From contig ONKQ01000012.1 in the NCBI GenBank assembly GCA_900318465.1, forward strand, positions 1-64,000: a stretch of 64,000 nt of DNA, given 5' to 3'. Made by a program: the position numbers and the translations under genes. Of this stretch, positions 15,277 to 24,963 are shown in pieces (position 1 is the first letter of the stretch; the number at the start of each line of letters is the position of its first letter). The notes under the pieces are model-generated. The model saw only the letters and a list, made by a program, of their open reading frames with translations. It was not told where the DNA came from and ran no database searches. The DNA is from an uncultured Bacteroidales bacterium. GTDB lineage: Bacteria; Bacteroidota; Bacteroidia; Bacteroidales; F082.

Positions 15277-18200
15277 TCACTTCACAACGCAACCACGGGC
15301 GGGAATCTGGTAATAGATTTCGTTGTTGTACATGTCCTCGCAACGCACGGCGGGAATCATGTAGTTGCCCTCGTAGGTGGCGTTAGCCTTTATGACAAAC
15401 GTCTTTTGGGTATTTGGCGCAAGGTCGAAGTAGAAGTAGGCGCGGTCGTCGCGGAAGTCGATGTGCTTGGCAGATTCATTCCTGGAATCGTCGATGACAC
15501 GTTCATTGACCAACTCCCAGCCTGAAGGCAGGTAGTACGACAAGGCCAATTCGGTGACTTGCCACTGGCTCGGGTTCTGAACGGTGACCTCCACCACAAT
15601 GTCGGTGCCTACCTTCAGGTTGGACAGGTTCAAAGTGCTGCCGTTCTTCTCACGATATGCCACGCTCATCTTGATGAAGTTGCCGCTCTCGGTCATGTCG
15701 TATTCGGCCACCGAGGTCTTGGTGAAGAGGTTGGCCACCAACTTTTGGTCGGTGTTGTTCTTGATTTCCAAGGTGTTGTTGCCCAACTTCGGCACAAACT
15801 TGAAGCCTGCCGAACCTATGTTGCTGTTCAAGGTGCGCTCCTCGCTATTCACCTTGACGGTGGAGGAAAGGTCGCCATTGCTGACCTTGTTCTTTTCGGC
15901 ATACTTGCCCAAGACAAACAGCGAGAAGGCCGTTGTTTGGGTATCCATCCAAGAACCGCTGTTCAAGGCTTGGCAAATCTCGTTGACGTTGTTTTGCACC
16001 GTCTGCTGGTCCACATCACAGAGCATCTGCGTGTAAGTCAGGAAGGCAAGGTCGCGGGTGATGGAGCCGAAAGAGGTGTAATAATCCGACATGCGGCCTT
16101 CAACCGCCGTAGGCAACAGGTTCTGAGCGATGGTAGTCTTGCCCGTCAGCGCGAAGGCGGCAGCGGCAAGGGCCTTGGTGAGGTCGTAGTTCATCTCAAT
16201 TTCCTTGAAACGGTTCATTGCTCCCATCTCTGGCGCATCGGCCAACGCCAAAACGAAGAGACGGTAGGCTTGGATGGTCTCGCCTTGCTTGAAGTCGGGG
16301 TTGTTCCTCCACTGCTTGGCTCGGTTGGCCTGATAGCTCTTCAGTCCATCGAGGAAGTATTGCGGCACGTTGAAGCCTTGCTTTTGGGCCTCGACGAGGA
16401 AATGCAGCGCGTAAATCTCGGTCCACGGGTCGCTGTAGGTGCCACCAACCCAGTTGGTCATGGAGTTGTCAGACTTCTGGTAGGCCTTCAGGTTGTTGAT
16501 GGCCGCTTCGATGTTGGAACGCATCTGCGCCATATCGTTTTCGTCCTGCTGGATGAAATAGTTGAGATACAACTGCGGGAAGGCCTTGGAAGTGACCTGT
16601 TCGAGGCAGCCGTGAGGATAGGTGGTCAGGTAATCGAGACGGCTGTAGAGGTCGACGGGCAGCAGCGACGACAACGTGAGGTTGCCTTGTTGCGTACCGC
16701 TCATACCAGCCAATTCAAACGGGATATTGAGCGTTTGTCCGCCTGCAACTTCCTTGGTAATCAGGTTTCTGCGTTCAGCGTAGGGCATTCGGATAGGCAT
16801 TGTCGTCGATGATTCGGCACTGTAGCCTGCGCCTGTCACTGTCACCTTCAACGTGGCATTTCCTGTCGTTTCAGGCACTTTTGTCTTGATGGCAATCAAT
16901 CCCTCACCGTTTTGGTCGATGCTGACCGTGGTCGGCAAGGCACCGAGGGCATTGAGGTTTTGGTTGTCGAACTTCACCTCAAGGCTCTTGCCTTTCATCG
17001 TAGGCGACAGCACTTGGACTTTCATCGTCAACTCGTCGCCAGGAGCCACCACACGCGGCGCGGAGGCATAAAGCGTGATCGGGTCGACGACCTTCATCTG
17101 CTTTTCGGAAGCACCGTAAGCCTTGCCTTTGCCCTTTGCCACTACCATAAAACGCAGAGCGCCAGAGCATTGTGGCACTTCAAATTGATGGGTATTACTT
17201 TCACCCGCCTTCAACTCGAAAGGTCCAAGCGTGACCGCGTATGCCTTGAAGCGGTTATCAAGAGTGATTTCCTGGTTGAGGATACCGTCACCACCGATGG
17301 CGTAAACGGAGCCTAACTCGCCGCTGAACGCATCAACGACCCAAGCATAGTTATCCCATGTGCGCACCTTCAATGCCTGCTTGCTGTTGAAGTAAGCGTA
17401 TGGATTCGGAGTGGTGAAGTTTGTCAAACCAAGGATGCCTTCATCGACGATGGCCAGCGTGTAGGTCATGGCTTGCTTGTTGGCCTCGCTCACCTTCACT
17501 TCGATGTTCTTATTAGTGTTTGACGTTTCGGGCACAACGAGGTTAGGCTGCAATTGCAGTTGCTTGTTTTCGACCTTCACTGGAACCACGCCATAAAGTC
17601 GGATAGGCAGGCCGTTGGCCACATCATGCGGCTGAATCAGAGCCACATAGACATAGACATTCGGAATCATTTCTTCGGTGGCGGCAATTTCCACTCTGCC
17701 TTCGTCGCCGAGGTTCTCCAAGAATTGGGTTTGCAGCACCTTGTCGTTGGCTTCCACCGTGACGAGAGCCTTGGCCTTGTTGTTGGCAGGGAACGTGACC
17801 ACAATCTTCTCGCCCACCTGATAGCTGTCGGCGGTGGCGCGCATCGAGAGCTGTGCCGGAGCACCCGAAGCACCTGCGGCGTGACCGTAGGAGCTGCCCC
17901 AGTCGAAGCTGATGATTTTTGCGAAACTATGTCCGCCTTCATCATCGCTGACTACCAAGAGATAGCTACCCCATTCTTTGTCGGGGACGTTGAGCGTCAA
18001 CGAGGTGGTGCCGTTGCAGGTCAAAATGCCGTTTTGCATCGGGCGTTTGTAAGTTCCCGAGGCATAGCGTTGCAGCGAATACTCATTCTCACTCGACCAC
18101 CACCAATAGGAATCCAATTTATAAAGTGCATAATTGAGCGAAACAGCCGCTTTGTTGGCCTTTCCATCCTCATCGACCACTGCAATATTGAACTTCCAAT

Positions 18201-20781
18201 CCTTGCCAGTATCGTAGTAACTACCGTATTTTGAGGCGGTTTCGGGGAGTTGCACACCCACATAGCGGGCATAAGGCGACAGCTTCGACCTGAAGGAAGC
18301 CACACTGAAGTCGCCGCCCTGCTCGAAGACCTTGGTCGTGAAAATGGCGTTCATCATCTGCTGCGACGACAAGTCGGTAAGCGGACCAAAGCCCACATTG
18401 GCCATGCCCTCACTGCTGAGCGGACCGCTGAAGACCGAAATCTCGACAGGTTCGAATGTCTCGGTCTCGTTCACGAAGGAATAGCTTTCATAGCCCTTGA
18501 AAGAGGTCTCTCCCCCACGCACTTTTACGTCGACTTCGGCCTTCAAACCCGTGGCTTTCAATCCATTGAGCCACTTAGAAGTCAGGGCTATACGATCGGG
18601 ATGGCTGAGGCTGATAAGTTCAGGCAGGTCGAAATTGATTTCCAAGCGGTTAGGTTTCACTGTCTCCACACGCAGCGGCTTTTGAATGGTGGTAGTGCCC
18701 ACCTTGAAACGAGCCATCCAAAGGCCGGTCTCATCGCTGACATTGGTCTGCACGGCGAAGCAATAAATGCCATTCACGGGCTTGCTGCTCACCTGCTTGG
18801 CATAAAGCCTACCCGTGGCATCGGTGACTTCAAGCACGACAGGATAATTGTCGGGCAGCTGGTTGTCCAAGTCGTTGAGCATCAGATTGACTTGAATCTC
18901 ATCGCCCGGACGCCACACGCCACGATTGGTGTAGGCAAAGCCCGAAACACCTTTCTCAACAGGTTCGCCATCCACATTGAAACGGCTGTAAGACAGCGCA
19001 TTGCCATCACTCAGCTTGATAACCGACTTGCTGCCTTTGCTGTCCTTGGCCACCACGAAAGCGGGACGGTTGGCGCATTGCAGCTGCACATGGCCTTTCG
19101 CATCGGTTGTGCCCTTCGCCAATTCCTGACGCTGGAAGTTGTAGGCCTGCACCTGTGCTCCAGAAACGGGTTGAGCATCAGAGATTTGGAAGACATAAAC
19201 ATCAGCCACATCGTTACGCCCCATCTTGGCAGTCACGGCAAGGTCGCTGACGACAATGTTTTTCCTTTGCTCCACATAGTTATAGAAATAGAATCCATTG
19301 GGGTCGCCCCACTCACCATCGTAGCGATATTCCTTGTAGTCAAAACGTTGGCCATCCCAATAGTCAGCTTCAATCTGCGCATTGTCAGCCACATAATTCT
19401 TCATCTCATCGGAAGCGAAAGTGTAGTCGGCGGGGCCAAAATCGATGCTCAATTGATACATCGCGCCAGGTTCCACCTTGACGTAATCAGACAGCGTTAT
19501 GGGGAAAGTCTTCCATTGCGTCGGATACGGATTGTCGATTTGGAGGCGCACTTTCTTCTCCAAACGGCCCGCCTTGCGCACACCGTAAGTCTCGTCCAAC
19601 TCATTGTCCTGCAAGAAAGAAAGGATGTTGTCGTCGAAAACACGGATGATTCTCAGTGTCACTGAGTTAAGGCAAACGGCATCAAAATAGACGGTGGTCT
19701 CTTGCACGTTGGGGATGATAACGCCATCGTCGGTCCAACGCACCTTAGGCTCATAGTCGGTCAACTCAAACCCGAAGGGATATTCGGCTTGCAGCACTTG
19801 ACCCGCGGCACTGCGGATGCCTGTGCCGACCGTCATCTCCATCTCCTTCATCTGATAGTCGTAGAGACTCGACTTGTCGAAATAGAAGTTTACCTTATTA
19901 TCTTGAATGTCAGATTTGTAACCAATCGAATTGTTGAACGAAACCAATCCGTTGAGGTTTTGACCTTGTTTCAATGCTTGGGTAAAATACAGCGTTCCCT
20001 GTCCCGAAGTCTTGTCAACATCGAAAATCACAGGCCTGAAATCACCTTTGGCATAAATGGGCAAGTCATAGCTCATGGTTTTGTTGGCTTCAATCTTGCT
20101 GCCATCCAAGGTAACTTTCAGCTTGGTTTCTGAATCTTTTCTTTCAATACCCTGAATTTCAATGTCATAAACATTGTTTCCTACGGCATTGGCCTTGACC
20201 TTATAGGCTTTCCTAATATCCTCACCGATGAGTTGCTCCACATCGCCCTCCACGGGATTGACAAAGGCGACGCGAAGGATATAATCCATCTTGTCAGGCT
20301 CCTTGCACACGGGATAGGCACCCACAAGGCTGATGTTTTGGCGGCGCACCGCAAAACCAAACTGCATGGGTACAGTCGCATCCACATCAAGGAAGTCACT
20401 GATGCGGAAGTCGCAAGTGTAGCTTTGGTTCGGATCGATGTTGTCGTATTGGAATCCGACCGTGTTTTCATCAATCCAAACGGCCTTGCCCTTCAGGGCA
20501 GGCTTGAAGTCGAAGGCTTTGGCTGAGATGGGCTCGCCATATTTCACCTTCAACGTCTCAGGGTTTTTGAAGCGCACCACGATGGGTTCGCCCTTCAGGA
20601 TGGCGCCCGAAGTGAACCCGTCAACCAACGGCAACAGGGTTTCATTCAAAGGACGCAATTGTTCTACAATGACGCTTGACGCGGATGGTTTCTTGACGCA
20701 CGACGGCACAAGCAACCATAAAGCCACGGCCAGCAGCACCATGCCGCCTCCAAAGATTCTCATTTTGATGGTCTTTTTCAT
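15277..20781 (-). CDS. Bacterial alpha-2-macroglobulin lipoprotein (MG2/thioester family)
   Basis: An 1834-residue envelope lipoprotein: a hydrophobic N-terminus ends in the lipobox VPSC (Cys 28). MG-type beta domains follow, then a bait-like region and the thioester motif GCLEQ (near residue 1390) in an alpha-toroid segment rich in helices, then the receptor-binding-like C-terminus. Known: bacterial A2Ms trap attacking proteases and are typically paired with PbpC, which repairs peptidoglycan after lysis. The partner is separated here. Length and thioester are intact, so the protein should be functional. Confidence 0.93.
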   Translation of the reverse strand: MKKTIKMRIFGGGMVLLAVALWLLVPSCVKKPSASSVIVEQLRPLNETLLPLVDGFTSGAILKGEPIVVRFKNPETLKVKYGEPISAKAFDFKPALKGKAVWIDENTVGFQYDNIDPNQSYTCDFRISDFLDVDATVPMQFGFAVRRQNISLVGAYPVCKEPDKMDYILRVAFVNPVEGDVEQLIGEDIRKAYKVKANAVGNNVYDIEIQGIERKDSETKLKVTLDGSKIEANKTMSYDLPIYAKGDFRPVIFDVDKTSGQGTLYFTQALKQGQNLNGLVSFNNSIGYKSDIQDNKVNFYFDKSSLYDYQMKEMEMTVGTGIRSAAGQVLQAEYPFGFELTDYEPKVRWTDDGVIIPNVQETTVYFDAVCLNSVTLRIIRVFDDNILSFLQDNELDETYGVRKAGRLEKKVRLQIDNPYPTQWKTFPITLSDYVKVEPGAMYQLSIDFGPADYTFASDEMKNYVADNAQIEADYWDGQRFDYKEYRYDGEWGDPNGFYFYNYVEQRKNIVVSDLAVTAKMGRNDVADVYVFQISDAQPVSGAQVQAYNFQRQELAKGTTDAKGHVQLQCANRPAFVVAKDSKGSKSVIKLSDGNALSYSRFNVDGEPVEKGVSGFAYTNRGVWRPGDEIQVNLMLNDLDNQLPDNYPVVLEVTDATGRLYAKQVSSKPVNGIYCFAVQTNVSDETGLWMARFKVGTTTIQKPLRVETVKPNRLEINFDLPELISLSHPDRIALTSKWLNGLKATGLKAEVDVKVRGGETSFKGYESYSFVNETETFEPVEISVFSGPLSSEGMANVGFGPLTDLSSQQMMNAIFTTKVFEQGGDFSVASFRSKLSPYARYVGVQLPETASKYGSYYDTGKDWKFNIAVVDEDGKANKAAVSLNYALYKLDSYWWWSSENEYSLQRYASGTYKRPMQNGILTCNGTTSLTLNVPDKEWGSYLLVVSDDEGGHSFAKIISFDWGSSYGHAAGASGAPAQLSMRATADSYQVGEKIVVTFPANNKAKALVTVEANDKVLQTQFLENLGDEGRVEIAATEEMIPNVYVYVALIQPHDVANGLPIRLYGVVPVKVENKQLQLQPNLVVPETSNTNKNIEVKVSEANKQAMTYTLAIVDEGILGLTNFTTPNPYAYFNSKQALKVRTWDNYAWVVDAFSGELGSVYAIGGDGILNQEITLDNRFKAYAVTLGPFELKAGESNTHQFEVPQCSGALRFMVVAKGKGKAYGASEKQMKVVDPITLYASAPRVVAPGDELTMKVQVLSPTMKGKSLEVKFDNQNLNALGALPTTVSIDQNGEGLIAIKTKVPETTGNATLKVTVTGAGYSAESSTTMPIRMPYAERRNLITKEVAGGQTLNIPFELAGMSGTQQGNLTLSSLLPVDLYSRLDYLTTYPHGCLEQVTSKAFPQLYLNYFIQQDENDMAQMRSNIEAAINNLKAYQKSDNSMTNWVGGTYSDPWTEIYALHFLVEAQKQGFNVPQYFLDGLKSYQANRAKQWRNNPDFKQGETIQAYRLFVLALADAPEMGAMNRFKEIEMNYDLTKALAAAAFALTGKTTIAQNLLPTAVEGRMSDYYTSFGSITRDLAFLTYTQMLCDVDQQTVQNNVNEICQALNSGSWMDTQTTAFSLFVLGKYAEKNKVSNGDLSSTVKVNSEERTLNSNIGSAGFKFVPKLGNNTLEIKNNTDQKLVANLFTKTSVAEYDMTESGNFIKMSVAYREKNGSTLNLSNLKVGTDIVVEVTVQNPSQWQVTELALSYYLPSGWELVNERVIDDSRNESAKHIDFRDDRAYFYFDLAPNTQKTFVIKANATYEGNYMIPAVRCEDMYNNEIYYQIPARGCVVK

Positions 20782-20808
20782 ATTTTAAGGTATTAAATTT
20801 CCAGACGA

Positions 20809-20816
20809 CAAAAATA
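20809..20816 (-). promoter_or_regulatory. -7 box upstream of alpha-2-macroglobulin gene
   Basis: TATTTTTG on the minus strand, 28 nt before the ATG at 20781. A clear -33 element is not seen. Confidence 0.5.
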
Positions 20817-20899
20817 GGCAAAAAAAACATCACGGCGACCCTTTTGTGAGCCGCCATGAGAGATTTTTGCATTTTGCCATGTTGAGATTACAAACTTCT

Positions 20900-21589
20900 T
20901 CAATATTTCGCCTTAAAAGTCAGCCCAAGAAAGAACCTATCGACAGGCTCCTTCACCTGCAAGTCGTTGTCCATACGGACGAAGGCGGAAAGCGAGTATT
21001 GCCGCGCCAAACGGTAGTCGACCGAAAGCACCGTGCGCAGGTTGTCAATGCCACCTTTTTTGGGGTCGTTGGTAAGCCAAAAGAGTTCGGTCGAGAGGGC
21101 ATACTTGAATCGGCTGTTCATCGGCTGGTAGGTCACTTTCAGGCGATTGCGCCAATACAAACGCGGATTGACGCGGTGTTCGCCCGTGCGCTCGTCGAAA
21201 AAGGTGCCGATGACCTTGCTGCGCACTTGGAACCTGAAGCGGCGCCAATCCTCAGTATAAGTCACTTGCAAACCGAGGCGGCCACGGTTTTCGTAATAAC
21301 CTCGGTCGTTGTGGCGGCGGATGTAGTCGGCGGTGAGGCCGATGTTCATGCGGTTGTGCAGGCAGGTGTAGTCCACGCCAACGGAATTGAGCCAGCGGTC
21401 GAATTGGGTGCAATTGTTCTCGAAACGCAACTCCTCCTCCACCGAAAGACCAAAAGGTCCACCCAAGCCCACCTCAGCCTCAGCCGAAACAATGCCTCCG
21501 AAGTCGGTCGACCTTTCACTTTGGGCAAAAACACCAACCGAAAACAGCAATAATACTATGGTGAGTAATCTTTTCATTTTCTTTTTCAC
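20900..21589 (-). CDS. DUF2490-type outer-membrane beta-barrel protein
   Basis: 229 residues with a signal peptide (KRLLTIVLLLFSVGVFA-Q). Alternating amphipathic strands, many Arg/Tyr/Trp-rich turns and a terminal aromatic-containing strand (FFLGLTFKAKY) fit the DUF2490 barrel family, which has no known biochemical role. It is last in a leftward group with DUF4956 and VTC-domain genes, suggesting an outer-membrane component of the same envelope function (inference). Confidence 0.75.
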   Translation of the reverse strand: MKKKMKRLLTIVLLLFSVGVFAQSERSTDFGGIVSAEAEVGLGGPFGLSVEEELRFENNCTQFDRWLNSVGVDYTCLHNRMNIGLTADYIRRHNDRGYYENRGRLGLQVTYTEDWRRFRFQVRSKVIGTFFDERTGEHRVNPRLYWRNRLKVTYQPMNSRFKYALSTELFWLTNDPKKGGIDNLRTVLSVDYRLARQYSLSAFVRMDNDLQVKEPVDRFFLGLTFKAKY

Positions 21590-21682
21590 AAAACCTACAA
21601 AACACTCAAAACTTTTTTTGCACCGGCGGTCTGCCCAACCGGGCGACCGCCTAGATTTGGAAGTTTCGCTGGTTTTGTGACA

Positions 21683-22411
21683 TCAATTATCAAAATCTTT
21701 CAATTTAGTTATAGTATCAATCGTATTCACCTCACCGTCAATGGGTTCGTAATAAACTTTCACGAAGGCCACATCTCTCAGATAGTCGATATGCCCGACT
21801 TCCACTTTGCTGATATTCAATCCCGTGCGCTCGATAAGGTCGGCCTTCAGGTCATCCTCCTTGCCGTGCTTGGTATTCTCAATGCGGTCGTAAAGGATGA
21901 TTTTCATTGCGGTATGCTTCAGCAACTTTGTGCCATCCAAAAGCCAGATAATCAACACCGTAAACAGGTTGACCAATACAAGTTCGGAATAACTCGTCGA
22001 AAGCGCCATGCCATTGACGATGCTCAATCCCATCACCACGAAAAGATAGGTCATTTCGCGGATTTTTATGGTTTCAGTTCGGTATCGAATCATGCCGAAA
22101 ATGGCAAACAGGCCGAGGGCGTAGGCGATGTTCATCTTCATGTTCTCCATCAACGAAATGATGAGGAAAATGACCACCGCGAACATGAGGAAGGTGAAAT
22201 AATAGTCCTTGCGGTTGGCCTTTTTGTAGTAGAAACAATGGATGATAACCCAACAGACCAAGAAGTTGAAAACGAAGCGGATAAGCATCGTCCAAAGACT
22301 CTGGGCATCAAAAAGCGGCACGCCGAGGAAGTCCATTCCGCTGGCACCGCCACCAAATTCGCGTGCAATGTCAGGATCAAAGTCCTGCAGGTTGATTTGT
22401 AACAGGTTCAT
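21683..22411 (-). CDS. DUF4956 multi-pass membrane protein
   Basis: 242 residues. Hydrophobic segments at about 37-61, 69-88, 95-111, 120-137 and 142-160 are followed by a cytosolic domain of about 80 residues. The central FGMIRYRTETIKIREMTYL signature identifies DUF4956. Family knowledge: DUF4956 genes commonly neighbour VTC-domain polyphosphate polymerase genes, as here, implying a joint membrane function that has not been defined. Confidence 0.85.
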   Translation of the reverse strand: MNLLQINLQDFDPDIAREFGGGASGMDFLGVPLFDAQSLWTMLIRFVFNFLVCWVIIHCFYYKKANRKDYYFTFLMFAVVIFLIISLMENMKMNIAYALGLFAIFGMIRYRTETIKIREMTYLFVVMGLSIVNGMALSTSYSELVLVNLFTVLIIWLLDGTKLLKHTAMKIILYDRIENTKHGKEDDLKADLIERTGLNISKVEVGHIDYLRDVAFVKVYYEPIDGEVNTIDTITKLKDFDN

Positions 22412-22414
22412 ATT

Positions 22415-22502
22415 TCGAGATTTAAAATTTCAAGATTTCAAGATTTAAGATTCTTCATTCCACATTCATCATTCCGCATTCATCATTCCGCATTCCGCAT
22501 TT
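22415..22502. repeat. Short tandem intergenic repeats overlapping the VTC gene end
   Basis: ATTTCAAGATTT-type units (22420-22450) are followed by CATTCCGCATTCATC-type units up to 22502. The last units encode the final residues MRNAE of the VTC-domain protein, so the repeat reaches into coding sequence. Similar units occur near 31890 and inside etfB. Confidence 0.7.
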
Positions 22503-23244
22503 TTTCCAATCTCCTAAGTTTCTTCTTAAACCGGTTTTGCTTCACCTCGGGGCGTGTCAGGCAGGTGCCAATGCAATACTTGCTGACCTTGAACGGCTTG
22601 ATTCTCAACTCGAAAAGCACATCCTTTAGGAGAGATTTTGCCCTACCGTCCTGTTTCAGTTCCATCACGACCAAAGGCGACATCGAAGCGGTTGCGCCGT
22701 TGCGTAGGTTCTCGAAATGCAAGTTGCAATCGATGGTGAGGCGCTCGGTTTTCCCATAATTGACCAAAGTGATTCTGTCGAAAATTGTCACCAAATGCGG
22801 GCTGAGCGACTTGACCTCGTAAGGCTGTTTCTCGGCCAAAAACGCCGCCGCTTCGGGGTTGTCCAAGATGTTCGGAATCGGCTCAACAGCGATGCGTTTT
22901 TTCTTCGTGCGGCCTTTGTTGCTCTTGTGCTTCACCTCGCAAAAAGTCAGTTTTGAGTCAACGTAGGTACGAACACGAACTTTGTCGCGCACCAAGTGTC
23001 GGTCGTGGTGGATGAGGTACATGGTCAGTTCAGGCGTGTCGTAATACACAGTGCTATAGGGCGATAGGCGGTTGCCTTCCACCTCTTGGGCATAATAGTT
23101 TTCGCGGATGCCCAAAAGAATTTCATGCAGTTGAGCCTCCGTCACCACATATTTCGTGTCGATGCGGTTCATCAATTTCACACCGCTCATCTCATCAAGC
23201 GAAATCGGCTTCATGCCTTGCACTATGTCAAGAATTTCCTCCAC
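22483..23244 (-). CDS. VTC-domain polyphosphate polymerase-like protein
   Basis: 253 residues without a signal or membrane segment. The tunnel-fold signature of VTC/CYTH-type polymerases is visible: NRIDTKY near the N-terminus, basic strands KVRVRTYVDS and EVKHKSNKGRTKKKR, then acidic and basic strand ends (VVMELKQDG). Known: eukaryotic VTC4 makes polyphosphate from ATP. Bacterial relatives are often next to DUF4956 and CotH genes; no CotH is present here. Polymer identity is inferred. Confidence 0.82.
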   Translation of the reverse strand: MEEILDIVQGMKPISLDEMSGVKLMNRIDTKYVVTEAQLHEILLGIRENYYAQEVEGNRLSPYSTVYYDTPELTMYLIHHDRHLVRDKVRVRTYVDSKLTFCEVKHKSNKGRTKKKRIAVEPIPNILDNPEAAAFLAEKQPYEVKSLSPHLVTIFDRITLVNYGKTERLTIDCNLHFENLRNGATASMSPLVVMELKQDGRAKSLLKDVLFELRIKPFKVSKYCIGTCLTRPEVKQNRFKKKLRRLEKMRNAE

Positions 23245-23249
23245 GGTAC

Positions 23250-23678
23250 TTATTTCGGGACGTATTCGTATGTTTTCACCGATTCCAGTTTTCCGTTGGG
23301 GTAATAATTGAGTTGGCGCACCTTGGAACCGTCTTCGTCATACTCAAACTTCCTGATTCTGACCACTTTATCGCGGTCGTTGTACTCAATTTCGCGCACC
23401 ACCTTGGCCGAGATGTCGCTGTTTTCGGGGTACTCGCTCACCACACGCCATTTCTGGCCGTAAGAAGCGTATTCGATTTCCTCAATCTTGCGGCCCATCG
23501 CGTCATAGGTCGTCACGCGATCGAGAAAAGCGCGTTTGTCGCCCGCCGCCGTGTTCCATTCCTTCAGCACCATGCCTCGACGATTCTCACGCTTGGCGAT
23601 GGTGGCATCTGAAACCGATTGGGCCATAGCACCGAAACCAATGGCAAAAAACGCCATAATTATTACTAATCTTTTCAT
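23250..23678 (-). CDS. Secreted YD-repeat-like small protein
   Basis: 142 residues from the ATG at 23678, which opens a signal peptide (MKRLVIIMAFFAIGFGAMA-Q). The mature part consists of short beta units (TTYDAMGRKIEEIEYA, REIEYNDRDKVVRIRKFEYD, NYYPNGKLESVKTYEY) like the YwqK/MORN or RHS-type strands of extracellular proteins. It ends 6 bp before the VTC gene, so it is co-transcribed with it. Function not known. Confidence 0.7.
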   Translation of the reverse strand: MKRLVIIMAFFAIGFGAMAQSVSDATIAKRENRRGMVLKEWNTAAGDKRAFLDRVTTYDAMGRKIEEIEYASYGQKWRVVSEYPENSDISAKVVREIEYNDRDKVVRIRKFEYDEDGSKVRQLNYYPNGKLESVKTYEYVPK

Positions 23679-23725
23679 TATTAGAGATTTAATATTCAAA
23701 ATTTACGATTTAAGATTTCAGTTCC

Positions 23726-24442
23726 TTATACATTAATGATGACTTCAAACTGTTCCTCAAGCTCATAAATCAGCCCTGCATCGTTGACGGTGATGCTTTG
23801 GTACACGAAATCAGGGATTTCAGTGTTGATGTCGTCGGAAGCTGTAAACACTTCATATTCGCCAGGTTGCAGTTTTTGGAAACCGAAATAACCATCAGAC
23901 CCCACGCGGGTGTCATCGAAAGGAACCTCCTCTCCCACCCTACGGATATAGACCCGATGTTCGCAAGCCCAGCCCTCACCGCGCCAACTGCCGTTGTGGT
24001 AATATGAGGCATGAACGCGCCCTTTCACGACGGAAGTGCCGTATGCCTTGCCATCGTGGATGTAGAGCGTTGGCACCTGAGCCACAGCGCCTCGCGCCAA
24101 TTCTACCGTTTCGCTCACAGCTACCTTCTGTCCTGAAGGCAAGGTGGAATAAGCATACACGGTGTAGTTGCCAGGACGCAGATACTCAAATCGGTAACCG
24201 CCATCGGCACCAGTTTCAATATCGTCGCCGAAAAAGTTCTCATCGCCATAAACGATGAAAACATCGGTCTTGGCCGCGTTCACGGTGTCGGGGGTCAGGG
24301 TATAGTCATCGTCGGGATGATGCACCAACTTCACGAAGCCCTGCACCGTGCCCGTGCCGCCCATGCCCTCGCCTTTGTTGCACGATGGCATAATCAAGGC
24401 CATTGCTAAAAGCGTCATCAAAAATCTTGTCATTCTATTCAT
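23726..24442 (-). CDS. Lipoprotein with carboxypeptidase-regulatory-like beta domains
   Basis: 238 residues, lipobox MPSC with Cys 21. Two prealbumin-like segments, each with the Gly-rich turn GGYRFEYLRPGNYTVYAYS or DGYFGFQKLQPGEYEVF, match the carboxypeptidase-D regulatory / SdrD-B type fold. It heads the leftward cluster with the YD-like, VTC, DUF4956 and DUF2490 genes; a surface binding or structural role is inferred. Confidence 0.72.
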   Translation of the reverse strand: MNRMTRFLMTLLAMALIMPSCNKGEGMGGTGTVQGFVKLVHHPDDDYTLTPDTVNAAKTDVFIVYGDENFFGDDIETGADGGYRFEYLRPGNYTVYAYSTLPSGQKVAVSETVELARGAVAQVPTLYIHDGKAYGTSVVKGRVHASYYHNGSWRGEGWACEHRVYIRRVGEEVPFDDTRVGSDGYFGFQKLQPGEYEVFTASDDINTEIPDFVYQSITVNDAGLIYELEEQFEVIINV

Positions 24443-24540
24443 TGCGTTGAAAATTGGGGTACAAAAATATGCAATTTAAATTTTACTTGAAGTTTTTCAT
24501 TCAATTATCATACCATTTGCAATAAAAACCATGAAAACAG

Positions 24541-24963
24541 TCAAATATTGCCACAAATCTTCTTCAGCACGTCCACAAAAACAAGCACATCCTCCTCAGG
24601 AATACCCTCCAAAGCCTTGTTCATCGTCTCGATGGCCAATTGTTTGGTCGAATCCTTCAAGGCCATGCCTTCTTCGGTCACGACGATGTTGTTCACGCGG
24701 CGGTCACCTTTTGCCACGGAGCGCGTCACGAGACCTTTTTTCTCCAAATTGTCAATGAATTGCGTCACCGAGTTCTTGTCCTTCTGGATGATGAAGGCGA
24801 TGGCCTGCTGGGTAAGCGTACCCTCGTTCCAAAGCGTGTCCATGACGAGATATTGCTCCGCCGTCAGGTTCACGCCGTGCTTCTTGAACACCTCTGCAAG
24901 GTGTTTCTTGAGCCTGCAATTCAAGATGTTGACATAAACTCCAGCTTGTTTTACGAGTATCAT
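24541..24963 (-). CDS. MarR-family transcriptional regulator
   Basis: 140 residues with the winged-helix signature of MarR (LTAEQYLVMDTLWNEGTLTQ, helix NSVTQFIDNLEKKGLVTRS, wing DRRVNNIVVTEEG). These regulators usually bind as dimers to palindromes and respond to small phenolic ligands or oxidants. A cluster of ATTATC elements lies over its own promoter (24964-25018), suggesting autoregulation. Its targets may include the leftward envelope cluster downstream (inference). Confidence 0.88.
   Translation of the reverse strand: MILVKQAGVYVNILNCRLKKHLAEVFKKHGVNLTAEQYLVMDTLWNEGTLTQQAIAFIIQKDKNSVTQFIDNLEKKGLVTRSVAKGDRRVNNIVVTEEGMALKDSTKQLAIETMNKALEGIPEEDVLVFVDVLKKICGNI

Noticed and set aside
15559-16812. 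417-codon open frame antisense to the A2M thioester region
   Set aside because: Lies opposite the GCLEQ-bearing segment; the composition is that of an antisense frame.
18250-19665. 471-codon open frame antisense to alpha-2-macroglobulin
   Set aside because: Shadow of a strongly supported gene; no family motifs.
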